The notes: generated from the letters alone by a model not told the origin. A stretch of DNA of 64,000 bases from Oscheius onirici (GCA_932521025.1 OW051472.1:3162001-3226000); one strand, 5' to 3'; counted from the first letter of the stretch, positions 22,597 to 34,860 are shown. Program-made: numbers and translations.

Positions 22597-23444
22597 GAAT
22601 AGAATAGAACAAGAGAGGAGAGACAGATGTTTATTGTCCCAGACCAAATTGGGAAAGAAAAAATCGTCTGTCTATTGGTGGGGAAGGGCGAACTTGGAGG
22701 GCAGCGGAGCCATGTTGACGACGGTGGTCGGCGGGGCTGGATTCGGCTGGACGGGGTTCTGCTGGGCTGGGACAAACTGTACGGGAGGAGGCTGGATGGG
22801 GTTCGGCTGGACACAGTCCGTCTGGAGAGGCTCCATGGGCGGAAGAGCTTCTCCAGGGGCAGAGAGACGAGCAGTTGGAGTGTTGGGAGGCGGAGTGGGA
22901 GACTGGGAGCAGAACTTGACAGGGACCGTCTTCTGGTTGTCTCTTCTCTCCGATTCCATGCTGCCCTGTTCCAGATCCACACTCAGATTCTTTTCGTGAC
23001 TCAGATTCGTCAGTCTGCTGTCATGAGGTCTTCTCTTGCTTCCGCTCCTTCTCGAACTCTTCTTCCTCCTAGAACTGTCTCTCCTGCTCCTTTCCCTCGA
23101 CTTCCTCTCGACGTGTCCCTGATGTCTGTGACTCGTGATTTCCTTCTTCGGTTGCGGCCTCTTGCGACACCAGAAGAAGCAGAAGAGTCCGTAGCCGAGT
23201 CCGGAGGCGACGATGGCGATGGCGAGAACAGCTGCCAGCAGTCCGTTGGTCGTCCTCAGTCTCTCGAGCACATCTTCCAGTTGTGGACCTTCTTCGATGG
23301 TGGTCGTCTCCATTGCAGCCTTCTCCGCGGGTAGATCTCGCCTTGAATTGAGTCTCTTTTTGTGTTTTTTAATTGTTTGTCAATGTTTTGATAATTAGCG
23401 ACATTTGTTTCGAAACTTTTGAAAGACAAAATTACAGAACTTTT
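22597..23444. repeat. 848-bp inverted duplication, copy 2
   Basis: Reverse complement of 8150-8997, same length and identical where compared. Just outside its left edge, 22576-22597 read on the minus strand matches the last coding bases of the myosin VII exon that borders copy 1 at 20 of 22 positions. An 8-bp stretch containing that exon's splice donor is missing. This places copy 2 as derived from the myosin locus. Confidence 0.95.
22672..23313 (-). CDS. Small single-pass membrane protein, copy 2
   Basis: Identical to the product of 8281-8922: 213 residues, one membrane span near residues 23-48, a basic Ser/Arg-rich segment, then a Pro/Gln tail with QPNP units. The same 131 bp upstream and the same AATAAA-containing 3' flank are present. 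Unlike copy 1 it is not inside the myosin gene. It lies between the orphan exons at 22.2-22.5 kb (same strand) and the lectin gene at 23.8 kb (opposite strand). The function is unknown. Confidence 0.65.
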   Translation of the reverse strand: METTTIEEGPQLEDVLERLRTTNGLLAAVLAIAIVASGLGYGLFCFFWCRKRPQPKKEITSHRHQGHVERKSRERSRRDSSRRKKSSRRSGSKRRPHDSRLTNLSHEKNLSVDLEQGSMESERRDNQKTVPVKFCSQSPTPPPNTPTARLSAPGEALPPMEPLQTDCVQPNPIQPPPVQFVPAQQNPVQPNPAPPTTVVNMAPLPSKFALPHQ

Positions 23445-23772
23445 TGAAACTAAACAAAATATAGTTTGTTTTTGTTTACTTGCAATTGTTTCTGACCTGA
23501 AAACAGGTTCTAACTCAAGACTCGACCAAACCTGGAACGATGCTTTTCAGAGAGACATTCACAAACTCTCATTGGATTCTTTCAGGCCACTCAATTCATC
23601 CCGTCACAGTTGAACAGGGTTCAAAATATGACAATGACGCATTCTCACGTCCAGAAGAAAAACTCCATCTTTTGACCCTTGTTGCAAGGACAGACACTGC
23701 CCCTTATCAAAATAATCCTCTCTTTTTCCTCGCTTTTCATTGTGCAGTTCTCCCATCGGAACACCTCCCGTC

Positions 23773-24744
23773 ATGTTGTTCGTTTTACTCTCTATTTCAA
23801 CAGTACTGGCAGTGACTTGTCCCAATGGTTTTTCGACTGATAGCAGTTCTTATTGCTACAAAGTAAAAACGTCATGTTTTTATAGAAAGAAAAAAGTTCA
23901 GATGTACACCAGCCCGACAACATATTCTCATGCTGCCAAACAGTGTCAGAGTGACGGAGCCTTCTTGCCGACTATTCTCGATAACAAAGTGCGTCAAAAA
24001 TATTTCCTTTTACAAGAAAGGTTCCAGATAAATTCTGAACTGATCTCAATGGGTCGTCAAACTGGGAACATCTGGCTCGGATTGTACTGTACACATGATG
24101 GTTCGAGCAGTAGTTGTTACTATCAAGACGGAATTGCTTTGAATTCGACTGGATTCTCCAACTTTGATGGTATTTTTGTGGAAAAGAGATCAAAGGCAAA
24201 TAGGGTCGCTGAGTCTGGTCAAGGGAAGTTGTGTTGGGATGTTCACAACTGGAACAAAGGCCGGAAAATGGCACAGTCATCCGTGTGAAGAGGAAAAACT
24301 CCCTTTCTTCTGTCAGTACGCGGCTATTCGCCCTCAGCCAGGTTACTGTAACGCTGGAATTACACTCAGTGCTCCAATTACTGTAGAGAGTTACTAGAAG
24401 AAGTCATAGGAGATTTCAGATCACAAGTCCCGGATGGCCTCAGAACTACCCGGCCGACATTTCCTGTCAGTACCGAGTAGCCGGCTCGACCGGCTCAAAA
24501 CTGGTCGTCTCCTTCCAGAAGTTTTCTCTGGATTCCGGCTCCGCTGTCACTCTCTTCAAGGACGGCTCTTTCAATGCCAATGTCAACCTGTGAGTTTGTT
24601 ATATAATCTAGTTACCAAAAATTCAGTTGGTCCGGAGCACAGAACAGCTTCCAGCAGACAGTCAATGGAAATGTCGCCCTTCTGGCATTTGATTCGGCAG
24701 GAAGCACAGGACAAGGTTTCACCGCTACCGTTACAGTCGCTTGA
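23773..24744 (+). CDS. Secreted C-type lectin-CUB protein
   Basis: A nematode-style secreted lectin. A signal peptide (MLFVLLSISTVLA) is followed by a C-type lectin domain: CPNGFSTDSSSYCYK, AAKQCQSDGAFLPTI, IWLGL, then PCEEEKLPFFCQY. A CUB domain follows, with ITSPGWPQNYPADISCQYRV and DSAGSTGQGFTATVTVA before the stop at 24742. Exons: 23773-23862, then further exons split by introns of about 40 nt (GTAAAA, GTGCGT, GTATTT, GTAGAG and GTGAGT donors). I chose the ATG at 23773 because it begins the signal peptide; a GTGCAG acceptor-like site lies 27 nt upstream. Nematode proteins of this class are often secreted by intestine or cuticle-facing cells and linked to immunity. Carbohydrate binding is not shown here. 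Confidence 0.85.
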
Positions 24745-24993
24745 ACTAGTAAAAGATTCTCTTTCAACTTTCGTATTGGTAGTGGGCAGCGGGATAGACG
24801 TTTGGACACAGCCTATAAGTGCAAAATTACCTTTACAAAATTATGTTTTAATTCGGATTGTTTTTTGGCACCTGGAACACAGAAATACAGCCCTCAAGAT
24901 TTATACAGCTATAGAGACATCACATTCGAATCACTCTAGAAGTCGAGATGACATCTGAAAGAGTGCATCTGAAAAAAACATTTATGAAATCGT

Positions 24994-25358
24994 TCAAATA
25001 CTGCGAACCTTTGAAAAGACAGCAATCAGATCTTTGTTAGAGACGTTATGCAGAGAAACTGGCTCTGGAAGTAAGTTCGAGAAAGTTTCTCGTCTCTCCA
25101 GAACCTCTATGAACTGATCTTCCATGTCCTTAACCCAGAAACCAGAGTCACTGCGTGTCTTGGTCATTTGTCTGCAAATAGTCTGTAGATGCTCGCGGTT
25201 CGATTTGACTTCCTGGTCACTTTGCTAGACAAGAGAAGTTTGAAATTAGAAATAGAATTCACCCTGAAGACATGGACGGCACTGTCGGTGAAGAAGTCTT
25301 CAGGAAAAATATATGCTTTTCCATGAGGACAACACGTCTTTCTTCGACACAACCACAT
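24994..25358 (-). CDS. Small two-exon protein of unknown function
   Basis: Exon 25358-25263 encodes 32 residues with a Cys-rich start (MWLCRRKTCCPHGKAY). A 38-nt GTGAAT...TAG intron follows, then exon 25224-24994 encodes 76 residues ending KVRSI plus stop. Frames join without a break. The second exon is polar and mostly helical-looking, with no signal peptide or membrane span. The true start may lie further upstream. No family was recognised. Confidence 0.5.
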
Positions 25359-25659
25359 GTTGTGTCGGAGAATAGCTATGTCTGGAGCGATAAACTAAAC
25401 TTGAGGAGCAATCCTTTGACCTGCGTTGACCTAACGACCAAATATGGTTTTGATGCACGGACGCGACTACGCTCTGAGATAAACACTTTCTTCGTAGAGT
25501 CGTGGCATTTTACATTCAGATAATCGCAACTACTGGGCGCAGCTATGTGAATGAGCTACATTGGCCAATGAGAAAATCGATAGTTGTCTTCTAAGAATCG
25601 ATATGTGGAAATCAAAATGACTGTGCTCTTCTTCACCTTCTCATATTCATCTTCCTTTA

Positions 25660-25845
25660 TTCTCCCGACTTCCTGCTCCTTTCCCTCAACTTCCTCTCGA
25701 CCGACTTCTGTTCCTGGTGACTCTTGACTTCCTCGCGGCCTCCGACAATGAAGAAGAATCCGTAGACGAGTTTGGAGGCGATAATGACGATGGATTGACC
25801 TCCAGAATGTATACTACTGCCTCGGGTCATGGGATAACGTTGCAA
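25660..25845 (-). pseudogene. Decayed third copy of the 213-residue membrane protein gene
   Basis: Minus-strand reading gives SIVIIASKLVYGFFFIVGGR, then SHQEQKSVERKLRERSRK. This parallels [20 protein letters not shown], then [18 protein letters not shown] of the intact copies. Similarity covers the membrane span and the start of the basic region only; both the N-terminal and Pro-rich parts are gone. It has the same orientation as copy 2, 2.3 kb away. Confidence 0.7.
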
Positions 25846-26116
25846 GAACCTTTATTCATCTACACTATTAAAAATCTATCCGATCAAAGGCAGTTGAAAA
25901 GTTCCTGTAAGAACGCATATTTTAGGACCATCCGGCGACAGCTGTGCATTCTTGGGCGACACCGGCTCACAGTAAAAAAGGCGAGAATATAATCATACCA
26001 AACAAGTTGTATTGAGGCAGTTTTGGAACACTATCCAATTAATAACAATTAAGAGAGTGTTTATTCATTTGTGAAATGAAACCCGTAAATTTTACCAAAA
26101 CAGCAAGTCTCGTTTC

Positions 26117-28677
26117 CTACCCTTTCTTCGTCTCTTCTACCTTTAGACAGAAGCAAAGCTTCTTCAGAACGGGATCAGAGACGCAAAAACTAGTCTCTCC
26201 ATAGGCATTGTTCCTCTCGAACTCGTTCGTGGTGAACCACTTGTTGGCTATAAAGTCTCTGACAACAACTCCTTCCAGAATAGCTTCACTCGGCTGTTTG
26301 GCCTGCAGCACGATCCGATACTGGACCTGGATTCCGGCTCGTGCCATCTCATTATCCACCTTCGGATCGACGAGAACTTTCTCCGAGGGCAATCGAATAG
26401 AGGCGTAAGTTATCTTCTCTAATTCCAGAGGAGAACAGACGAAATCTTGAGCATTTCCATGCTCACTCTTCTCCACTTCCTGAGCGTTGGCCAAAATCTC
26501 GTTGATTCGCGTCAAGAGAACTTGGGCTGCTTTCTTCGCTTCAAGTGTTGGAATCTCCTTTTCCTTAAAACAGGGGCAGTAATCTTCCGGAACTCCGGCC
26601 TCGGAACACGTTCGATTCTTCGGCGTCGGTTTAAAGAGTGAGTAGCCGCGAGGCTTCTTCTTCTTTTCCGTGATGACTGGCAGCTTCTTGGGATCGGTGA
26701 AAGTTCCCCAGGCAATGTCGTTCAGTGTCTCATGAATATCAAAGGGTGTTGTCATTCGTTTCGAATTTTCCAAAATCTGCTTTTCCAGCTGAAAATAATG
26801 ACTTTTAATGTTGCTGGAAATAATTGAAAATTTGATTCTGGTAAATCTGGTTCATGATTAGAGTAAGAGGCAAAGTTACAGTCCTGTGTGATGGAAGTAA
26901 ACTACTTTTGAAAGATTTAAGGTTTTTAAGGACAGTACAGTTTCATTGACTCTCGCTTTTTTCCACACGAGGGTATTCAAAGAAACTCACGAAAGGGAAC
27001 TGCTCTTTGATACTTCGAGGAAGGCGAACAGCGAAAAACGGTAGTCTAGACTCCAGTCGACCATTGACCTGAATCTTTTCATAAAACTCTCCTCAAAGTA
27101 AACGAACCGTTTCTCTGATCCTATCGTACCGATTGCCATGATCACTGAAAATGATCACAATCGAGTTGTCAAAGTGCGGCTCATTCCTTTCCAAGAAACC
27201 ATCCAGATCGCCATCCATTCTCCCGACCAGATTCAAATAGTCGTGACTCATGTCCTGCGTCCACCAGAAGGCAAATTGTCTCTTGTCGCGATATTTCTGG
27301 ATGAAATCCTTCAAATGATCCAGGTGAACACGATGAAAGGGCTTCTCATCGTAGCAGTAACTTCTTGACCGGCGACTGATAATCGACCAGAAAGTGGCCA
27401 GCCAATAGGGCCGAAGGTAGTGATCGACTGGACGTCTGGTAAAGCCACAGAGTTGTCTCATGTAATTGAATGTCCCGATATCTGGACGATCTTCGGCAAA
27501 GAATGTCGCGTAGCCGTTCTTCGTAAAGTTCTCCCAGACAAAATTGTAGTCGTCAAAGTTCAAATCCCAAGCATCTTCAATTTCCGTTGGAAACTCCGAA
27601 GTCCAGGCGCCTCGCTTGCCCATGAGGACAGCAACAAGATTTCCGTATGTATTGTCGTGGATTTTTATGTGTCCGGTCATATCCAAGAAGCCCATCTTTT
27701 GCATCCTTTTGTGAGTTTCCGGGAGCTGTCGAAGAAAGTTCTGACGGGACATTGAATCCAGTCCGATCATGATGACTGAAGGTCTCTCAACTGTTGCCTC
27801 TTCTATCGGTTTTGAGGGATGACCAGGTAGAGGAAGAGTCTTGTTAGCTGGGATTATTTGGGCAAAGTTCTTGGCGAAGACGTCGCGAGTGGTGAAGACA
27901 CCGCTGGCAGTGCATCGAACCTAAAAAGGGCTAATTAGTTACCAGAGTTGGGTCTTTCATCCGTCCAGTCTGTTACTACCGGACACAGTACTATGAACTT
28001 TGTTAGCTGTGGGAACCTTTGGTACACCGATACAGTGATATTGTTTCATAGAGGCAACTGAGGACTAAAATGGAGGGAACAAATAGATGCCATAGTATTA
28101 ACTGCATAATTTTGTGTGAGACAAAAGTTCGGCAAGAAAAACAGACTATACTTACTTCAAAAAACTCCTCCTTGACACCCAAACTATATCCAGTTTGATT
28201 GTAGTTGACCAAAGTACGATTGCCGTAGACGATTTCGAAATCGGAGACGCCTTCATTGTGCCAAAATGGTGTTATATAGCACTCGGAATCTTCTAGAAGC
28301 GTCTTATTGAACTAAACGTTTCATAAATAACAGTTTCAGATTCTAGAACTCACATGAACGACACCTTCTCTGAACTGAACAGCCTGTTTCTGAATAGGTG
28401 TACAGATGAGAGGATCTGGTTTCGAGTAGTAGGGCAAGACAATCGGATCCCATGGGTCAAGTTTTGGAAGATTGCATTCCGATTGGACTGGAAGACGTCG
28501 GAGAGAACGCAAATGTTGGTATTCCTTTGGAAGTTGGGCACGTCTTGTCGCTCTTATCAAATAATAGGCTGTGAAAAAGGCCAAGAGACCCAGGAAGAGT
28601 CGAAGGAACCAAGAAATGTAGATGGAACGATCGAGAAGGTTGTAGGGAAGATGGAGACGGGTCGATAGAAGAGACAT
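26117..28677 (-). CDS. DUF229 family type II membrane protein (alkaline phosphatase/sulfatase-like fold)
   Basis: Single-pass protein with a short N-terminus, a span near residues 20-40 (SWFLRLFLGLLAFFTAYYLI) and a large lumenal or extracellular domain. DUF229 hallmarks are VIMIGLDSMSRQNFLRQLP near 27760, the NGYATFFAEDRPDIGTFNY block and IIFSDHGNRYD near 27140, corresponding to metal-binding parts of the phosphatase/sulfatase-like fold. The C-terminal third continues with TTPFDIHETL (26745) and ends at 26117. The apparent in-frame stop near 27108 is removed by a 39-nt intron (GTTCGT...ATTCAG). An intron of about 230 bp lies near 28154-27922. I chose the ATG at 28677 because TTCCAG directly precedes it, as expected for a trans-splice acceptor; the frame is also open for 88 codons further upstream. 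Substrate is unknown for the family. Confidence 0.85.
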
Positions 28678-30913
28678 CTGGAATCGTGGGTTTTGTAAGA
28701 TTAGGAAAGAGTTTTCTTTCTTTCTTTCGAACTGGGGCATCTCTGACAAACTAAATGGAAACGACTGTCTCTGATTGTAAGAGCACAGAAGAATGAGTTC
28801 CAAAAAAGTTAGATTGAAAAGATAGACTTCAGCAGAGTCCCGGGGAGCAAGGATATGCAGAGCCTGTGATTGGGATACCCACGGGGATGAGGTTGGTAAG
28901 TACAACCGCGTCAGCCCGTCTCTGACATTCTCAAACGGCATTCTGAGTCTTCAAGTTACTTATAGAAGTAAGAGTTTGTCGATAATATTCAGTACTTACA
29001 AGTTTTCATAAGACAAAATCACAAGAGAAATGGGTACTTTACAGAGAATAAGCGGGCATGTTCGGATGAATTCTTTGAGAAATGTAAACATTCACCAAAC
29101 GAATGTCTGTGTCCCCCATTCAGTAACTCAATTAGACATTTTCTCGTGAATCGGTAGCCATCTTATAAACAACTCGCACCAAACGACCAAAAACAGACAG
29201 TTAAATGTTAATCTGCTGTCCCAATGGGCAACACTCGCTAGTAACTTCCTGATCCTGTGTTATCCAGAATCGGTTTTGATTTAGAGCCAAAAAGGGAAAA
29301 TAGTCCTAAGGGAGTGTTGCTAAGGGAAACTTCTGATGACACATATGCTCGAACGAGACTTTTCGAAGTGGTCTCTACATTATTTAGGGGTCTACATAAA
29401 GTGTTTATACAAGTTTCTAGAACTTACCTCTGCTGAGTGAACGTTCTTGTAAAACTGCAAATGTGTGTCAGTTAGAAAATTCTGTCATCACAAATAGTTT
29501 GAATTGTAAAAAAAAAATTGATTGGACTCAGGAAAAGTGTACAGCAGAATTGATTGCCTTCAAATGCGTTGTTTATGTGAACCATTTTCCCATGCTGACC
29601 GTCTCGTGAATCCCTTTGACGAATATTTGGCGAGGCTTGCGGTTTAGCTTCACCATGTGTTTAGGACTTTCACTCTTTTCGTTTTCCATACCAATACGAG
29701 TCAGATTAACAGTCAACCGAACCATTCACAAGAACAAGCTTCTTCTGTAGTCATTTCTTTCCAGCTGATCCTCTGTCAATCCTTTCTCCGGTTCACAGTC
29801 AGAGAATCAAAGGTCGTCTGTCAATGATTTCGCCAGTTCCCATCCTAAGATAATTGAAGTTATGGTCATCGGATTGTATATATTGTAGAAGTACGGTCAA
29901 TGTATTGCTCATTTTTCCCATTCATATAACAATTTCCAATTAGTATTTATTGAGCCAGTAGTTACCTGTTTCGAACACTCGTTCAACAAGCATTCACCAC
30001 ATTTGACATACGACGAGGTAGACAAAAAAATAGCAAAAGGGAGAACAGTCAAGTGAGTGTGGATGGGAAGGTTTTGTGCCGTTGGCACTAGTGCCGCTGG
30101 CACGGTTTTGTGGTTTCCCACGGTTTTGTTACTCATCCCTTGCGGGATTTGTCACGGATTGTGCGTCTTCCCGAAGGAGTCTTCACCTGCAATTTATAAC
30201 CCAACCACTCCGGACCGCTCTCCTTCTTGTCCGTATTTTGCTGGGGTTTATATCAGTGTGTCTGCTCTGTATGAAGAGTCGAGGCGGACGCGAACTGGAA
30301 ATCACTGGTGGAGAGAGGGGAGAGAAAATTTCACAGCCTCTGGTGAAAGATTCCGTGAAAGTTGTGAAGAATAGCACTAGTGCTCTGAAAATCGCAAAAT
30401 GGCTCCTGAAACGAATTGCCTGATTTTCAGTAAATATTTACCGTACCTAACTATGGTTGCGGCCGATTTTCACTTCTCTTTCCTGAAGATATGTCAGATT
30501 TTTTCATTTTTTGTGTGCTAAACTAGGAGAAAGCAAGTTTCACCAAAATCTTCTGTCCAGATATCATGAAGGCTGTTCCACAAAATACGATGATAAGCAT
30601 TTCGAAGAGTGGAAATCTTCGTAAAAAATGTGAATGTTCGAACCACCAATAGCTCCTTATTTTCCAAAGCCTCTATTGATCGAGAGAAGCCGGGCTTGTT
30701 GGATGACTTGTTCGTAACCTTTCCACGTGAAAAGTCGTTTGCTTTCCAAATTTGTCAACCACTGACATGTACGCAAACTCTCGTCGTTTCTAAACGGTGG
30801 ATAGTTGGAGATTTGAACCTTGCAAAGTTGTGAAATTCGTCTTCTTTTTGTCTTTGTATCGAAAAACCATATTATTTTCAGATCGGGTATATGAAACTAG
30901 CATCCGACTTCTC
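28678..30913. other. 2.2-kb intergenic region between divergent DUF229 and RAD50 genes
   Basis: No gene can be supported. A 115-codon plus-strand ORF (30076-30423) has a hydrophobic core (TALLLVRILLGFISVCLLC) and a basic tail but no clear start context or homology. A short plus-strand segment near 30066-30120 repeats GGTTTTGT and contains a small palindrome around GGCACTAGTGCC. Confidence 0.35.
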
Positions 30914-33900
30914 ATGGCTCTTCTCAACAAGGTTTGTTCTATTGTAAAAGCTTTGGAAGCTGTTTCTTCAGTTAATGTACTATGGGATCCGTTCGGTGCC
31001 GGGCGACAGCAAGGACAAGATCTACATCGAGTTCGAAAGCCCGCTGACGATCATCTGGGGTCCGAATGGAAGCGGAAAGACGACTCTTATCGAGGCGCTG
31101 AAGTTTGTCACGGCAAATGAAGCCCCGCCTGGTGATAAACAAGCCTTTGTTCACAATTTGAAGGTTATTTTCATATTGTTTTTATGTATTTTTTTCTTCA
31201 AAAAAAAACCTTTGAGCACAACCAACAACGTTGATTGCAGCTAGCCCGAAGCCAGCGCGTTGACTCATTGATCATGCTGGAGTTCACGTCGGAAAAGAAG
31301 AAACGAGTGACGGTCACGAAGAGATTCAACGCGGCTGCGACGACAAAAAATAAGGCCGGTCTTCAGTTCAAGTCGGACGAAAGTACCATCAACATCCAAG
31401 ACGAGCAGGGCAAAGTCCGTTCCGTCTCGAGCAAAAACGCCGTTTTCCAAGCCGAAGTTCTCAGCCATCTCGGCGTCCCAGCTGCCATCCTCAGCAATGT
31501 TATCTTCTGTCATCAAGAGGACTCGTGTTGGTGTGTCACCATTTCCTGTCATTGTATTCAAATGTTATTTGTAGGCCTCTGAGTGAGCCCCAGGTGCTCA
31601 AGGTCCGCTTCGACAAAATCTTTCAGCTGCAAAAGTTCACAAAAGCCATCGATCAGGCCAAGAAAATTCGGAAGGACCAGGCTGGCAAGCTGAAGCTCTA
31701 CAAGTCCGAAGCCGATCATCATGCTCTCTTGTTGTCAAACAAAGGCAGAGCTCTGAAAGCCAAGAATGATACTAAGGAAACGTATTTGAAAAGTAAGAAG
31801 ACTCTGGAAAAGCTGGCCGAATCTATTGCGACCAAAACGGCAGAGGTCGAAAAGATGGAGGCCGAGATGAAGGAATGTGAGCAGAAAAAGGGAAGACGAT
31901 GTTATTTTGTCAAGGTTCTCCCACAATCATGTCGATTTAGACGTCCTCGATGCCCAGCTGGCCATTCATCGAAACGTCCTATCCAACATCGAAGCCCAAG
32001 GAATCGAGCATTTTTCCGGCAGTGTGGATGAGCTCGAAGATCAGAAAAATCAAGTTCTGCAGCAGTTAGACGCTGCGGGACAGAACGACTCTGCTCGAAT
32101 TCTTCGTGAGATCAAGTGGAATTTGGAGCAGAAAAAGAAGGAGAGGGAGCAGTGCCAGCTGCAGCTGAACGAGGCAATCCGACGGAAGGACAACTACGAC
32201 CAGATGATGACCGAGTTTGCCGAGATGGAGCAGAACATTGTACAGCGCTTCCCATTTGTGGGCGAAGCCGGTGTGGCTAATCTCCTCGAGGGTATTCCGC
32301 CGCTGCTAACTGAAAGACGACAGCTTTTGGAAGTGGCCAAGGTAGTTTCCGATCTTCTTGGCTGTAGTAAACATGTTTTCAGGGATCGAGCATGCGAACG
32401 CGAAGAAATCTCCAGCAGCAATACGAGGAAGCCACTACTGCTTTCACACGTGCTCAATCAGATCTCGGTTTCATACAGGACAACAAGAATAAGGTCCTCA
32501 GAGAAATTGCCAGTATTAAAAGCAGAATCACGGCTACGGAGGAGTCGGGCGAAAGGCAAAGTGTCAGCATTCCTGCGAAAATCGACGAGATCAGGGCTGA
32601 ACACGCTCAAATTATCCAGGAGTTGAAAGGGGTTCGCAAGGAACTTGCTCCTCTCAACACGAAGGCTGTAAGCAGGTTATATTCCTTTAAAACTATTCGA
32701 GTGTTGAGGATTTGTACGACACGTGGATTGCCGAGACGAACGAGAAGAGCTGTTGTCCGTTGTGCGAACGAAAGTTTGTCGGAAAGGACGGAGCCCAGTC
32801 CCTCGTTCAAAAGCTGAACAACATGACGCTCTCGTTGCCGGACGATATTGAACGGCTGACCGAGCGAGTCGGAAAACTCGAGCTGAAAGAGAACATCCTG
32901 GCTACTGCTCAGACTCTTGCAGAGCGTATTCTGTTAGTTCTAGCCTTGATCATGAAAGTTTCTGTTCATTTCAGCAGTCTCCAACCTTCTCTCCAGGACC
33001 TGGAAGAAAAGCTCAGAATGAAGAAGGAACAGTTACCAGAACTGGAACAAGCTGTCACAGTAAGCACTTTTATTCTTATCCATCTAAGCACAAACTTGTA
33101 GACTCGTAAGCAACACCGCGAAGATGGAGAAGAGGACATTCAGACGAAGCTGAGATCCGGAGAGACCGAAATTAGAGAGCTGGACATGGCCTACCGAAAC
33201 CTGTTGACCTTGGGGAGAAGAGCCGATCAGGTCTTCACTACTGATCAACAGGTACCTATCTTCTTGTATTGTCAAACAACAATTCCTGTTTAGATGGAAC
33301 AGCTTCGAAACCAGCAGAAGCGTCTTGAAGCAGAGTACAAAGACTGGATCGTTCAGCAGAGCAATGCGGATAACAACGACAGTCGATGTGCCAAAATTGT
33401 GAGCTTTCGTAACCTTCCTATGTACCCTAAGTCTTCAGAAAGAGCACAAAAAGTACATTGAGCGACAGCTGGAACTTTTCGATATCAGCAAGCGAATTGA
33501 GAGCATTCTCGCCGAGATCGGTACCTTGAATGTGCCCGGCGAGCAGGATATCAAGTATATGCGCATGGAACTTCAGATAATCCAGTTAATCTATTCCGTC
33601 ATATGTGAACTTGCAGAAAAAGGCGACAAGCCTCAATCAAGACGTGATGGACAAGTCGAAACTCGAAGGTCAGATAGTCGAGATCAAGAGGAAGAGCCAG
33701 GAAGCCAGGAGAGATCTCGAGACGGATGCGATGAAAAACGCCGAGAGGACGTTCAGAAACACGCTAGTTAGCAAGGCTATCTGTGAGAAGATTATGGAGG
33801 ATCTCGACAGCTTCGTGACCGTTCTTGACCAGAGCATTCTCAAATTTCACAAAGACAAGATGACGGCAATCAACGTGATTCTGGACGACTTGTGGCGCAA

Positions 33901-34785
33901 AGTCTACAATGGCGTCGACATTGAGACGATCAAGATCAAAACGGAGAAGAACGAGGGAAACGACAAGAGAGCCTCTTACGACTACAAGGTGATGATGGTT
34001 CTGGAGGGAGGAGTTGAGGTCGGAATGAGAGATCGATGCTCTGCTGGACAGAAGGTATCGTTAGAGTTTATTTTCATTGTTTCCATTTTGCTTGTTTTTG
34101 AGATCCACTGATGCAGTGCAGAGACTTTATCTCAACAAGTAGGGCAACAGGCCAGCCTTGTGTGGGCTAACTGGACATATCCCTTCGCGAACTTTTAAGA
34201 ACTCTGTTTTCACCCATAGCTGAATAGATGCGAGCGCGCTGGGTTCACGTTACAACTTTAAAAGAATGGGTAACGCTTTTTTTATAATAAAGTGATTCTC
34301 CTTGATTCTCATGTGTTTTGCTCTTTCTTCTGAACTCTAGTAAACGTTACTGCGCAACCTCGCGACAACCTTCACAGACTATCACTAACCATTTTGTTTC
34401 AGATGCTGGCATCTCTGCTGATTCGTATAGCTCTGGCCGACGTTTTCGCCAAAACTTGCTCCATCATTGCTCTCGATGAGCCGACGACCAATCTTGACAC
34501 GGCAAAAGTGCGTTTCCAGCTTTGTTTCATTCTCTTTGTTTTCAGATTGAGCAAATGTCTGCCATGTTGAACACTCTGATAGCTACTCGTCGTGCCGACG
34601 ATCGACAGGGTATTGTCCAGGGAAAACAGTTCCAAATGGTTGTTATTACTCACGACGAACGTCTTGTCAACGCGCTCAAACTCGGCTGTCGTCCAGGACG
34701 CACATTCCGCATCTCAAAGGACCCGCTGTGTGGAAAGTCGAAACTCGACGCTTACGATTATGCAGGCAACAAACTGAACTCCTAA
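30914..34785 (+). CDS. rad-50: RAD50, ATPase of the MRE11 DNA double-strand-break complex
   Basis: SMC-like ATPase that, with MRE11, holds and processes DNA ends and activates checkpoint kinases. Exon 1 encodes MALLNK (30914-30931); exon 2 starts at 30972 with the GIRSVPG block. The Walker [10 protein letters not shown] is near 31054 and the Q-loop-region NVIFCHQED near 31497. Long coiled-coil segments carry the zinc hook CCPLCERKF near 32750. The second nucleotide-binding half has the signature CSAGQK near 34042, then the Walker [13 protein letters not shown] near 34465, and ends at 34785. The intron between CSAGQK and [13 protein letters not shown] (about 34056-34403) is 348 bp, long for this window, and I recognised nothing in it. 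An isolated TTTTCAG lies about 30 nt upstream of the start. All key motifs are present and the gene seems intact. Confidence 0.95.
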
Positions 34786-34860
34786 AATAGTGTTCTGAAA
34801 TTACATTCATATCGTTATACCGGTCTCTTTCTCATTCCCGCGTGAAAAACCACCTCTTCT

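Noticed and set aside
27093-27120. In-frame stop in the DUF229 gene suggesting a pseudogene
   Set aside because: A 39-nt intron with GTTCGT donor and ATTCAG acceptor removes it and restores the expected family alignment (IRET followed by VNGRLESRLPFF).
30076-30423. 115-codon plus-strand ORF with a hydrophobic segment
   Set aside because: Overlapping ORF in another frame, no recognisable start context, no homology. Kept only as a remark in the intergenic entry.
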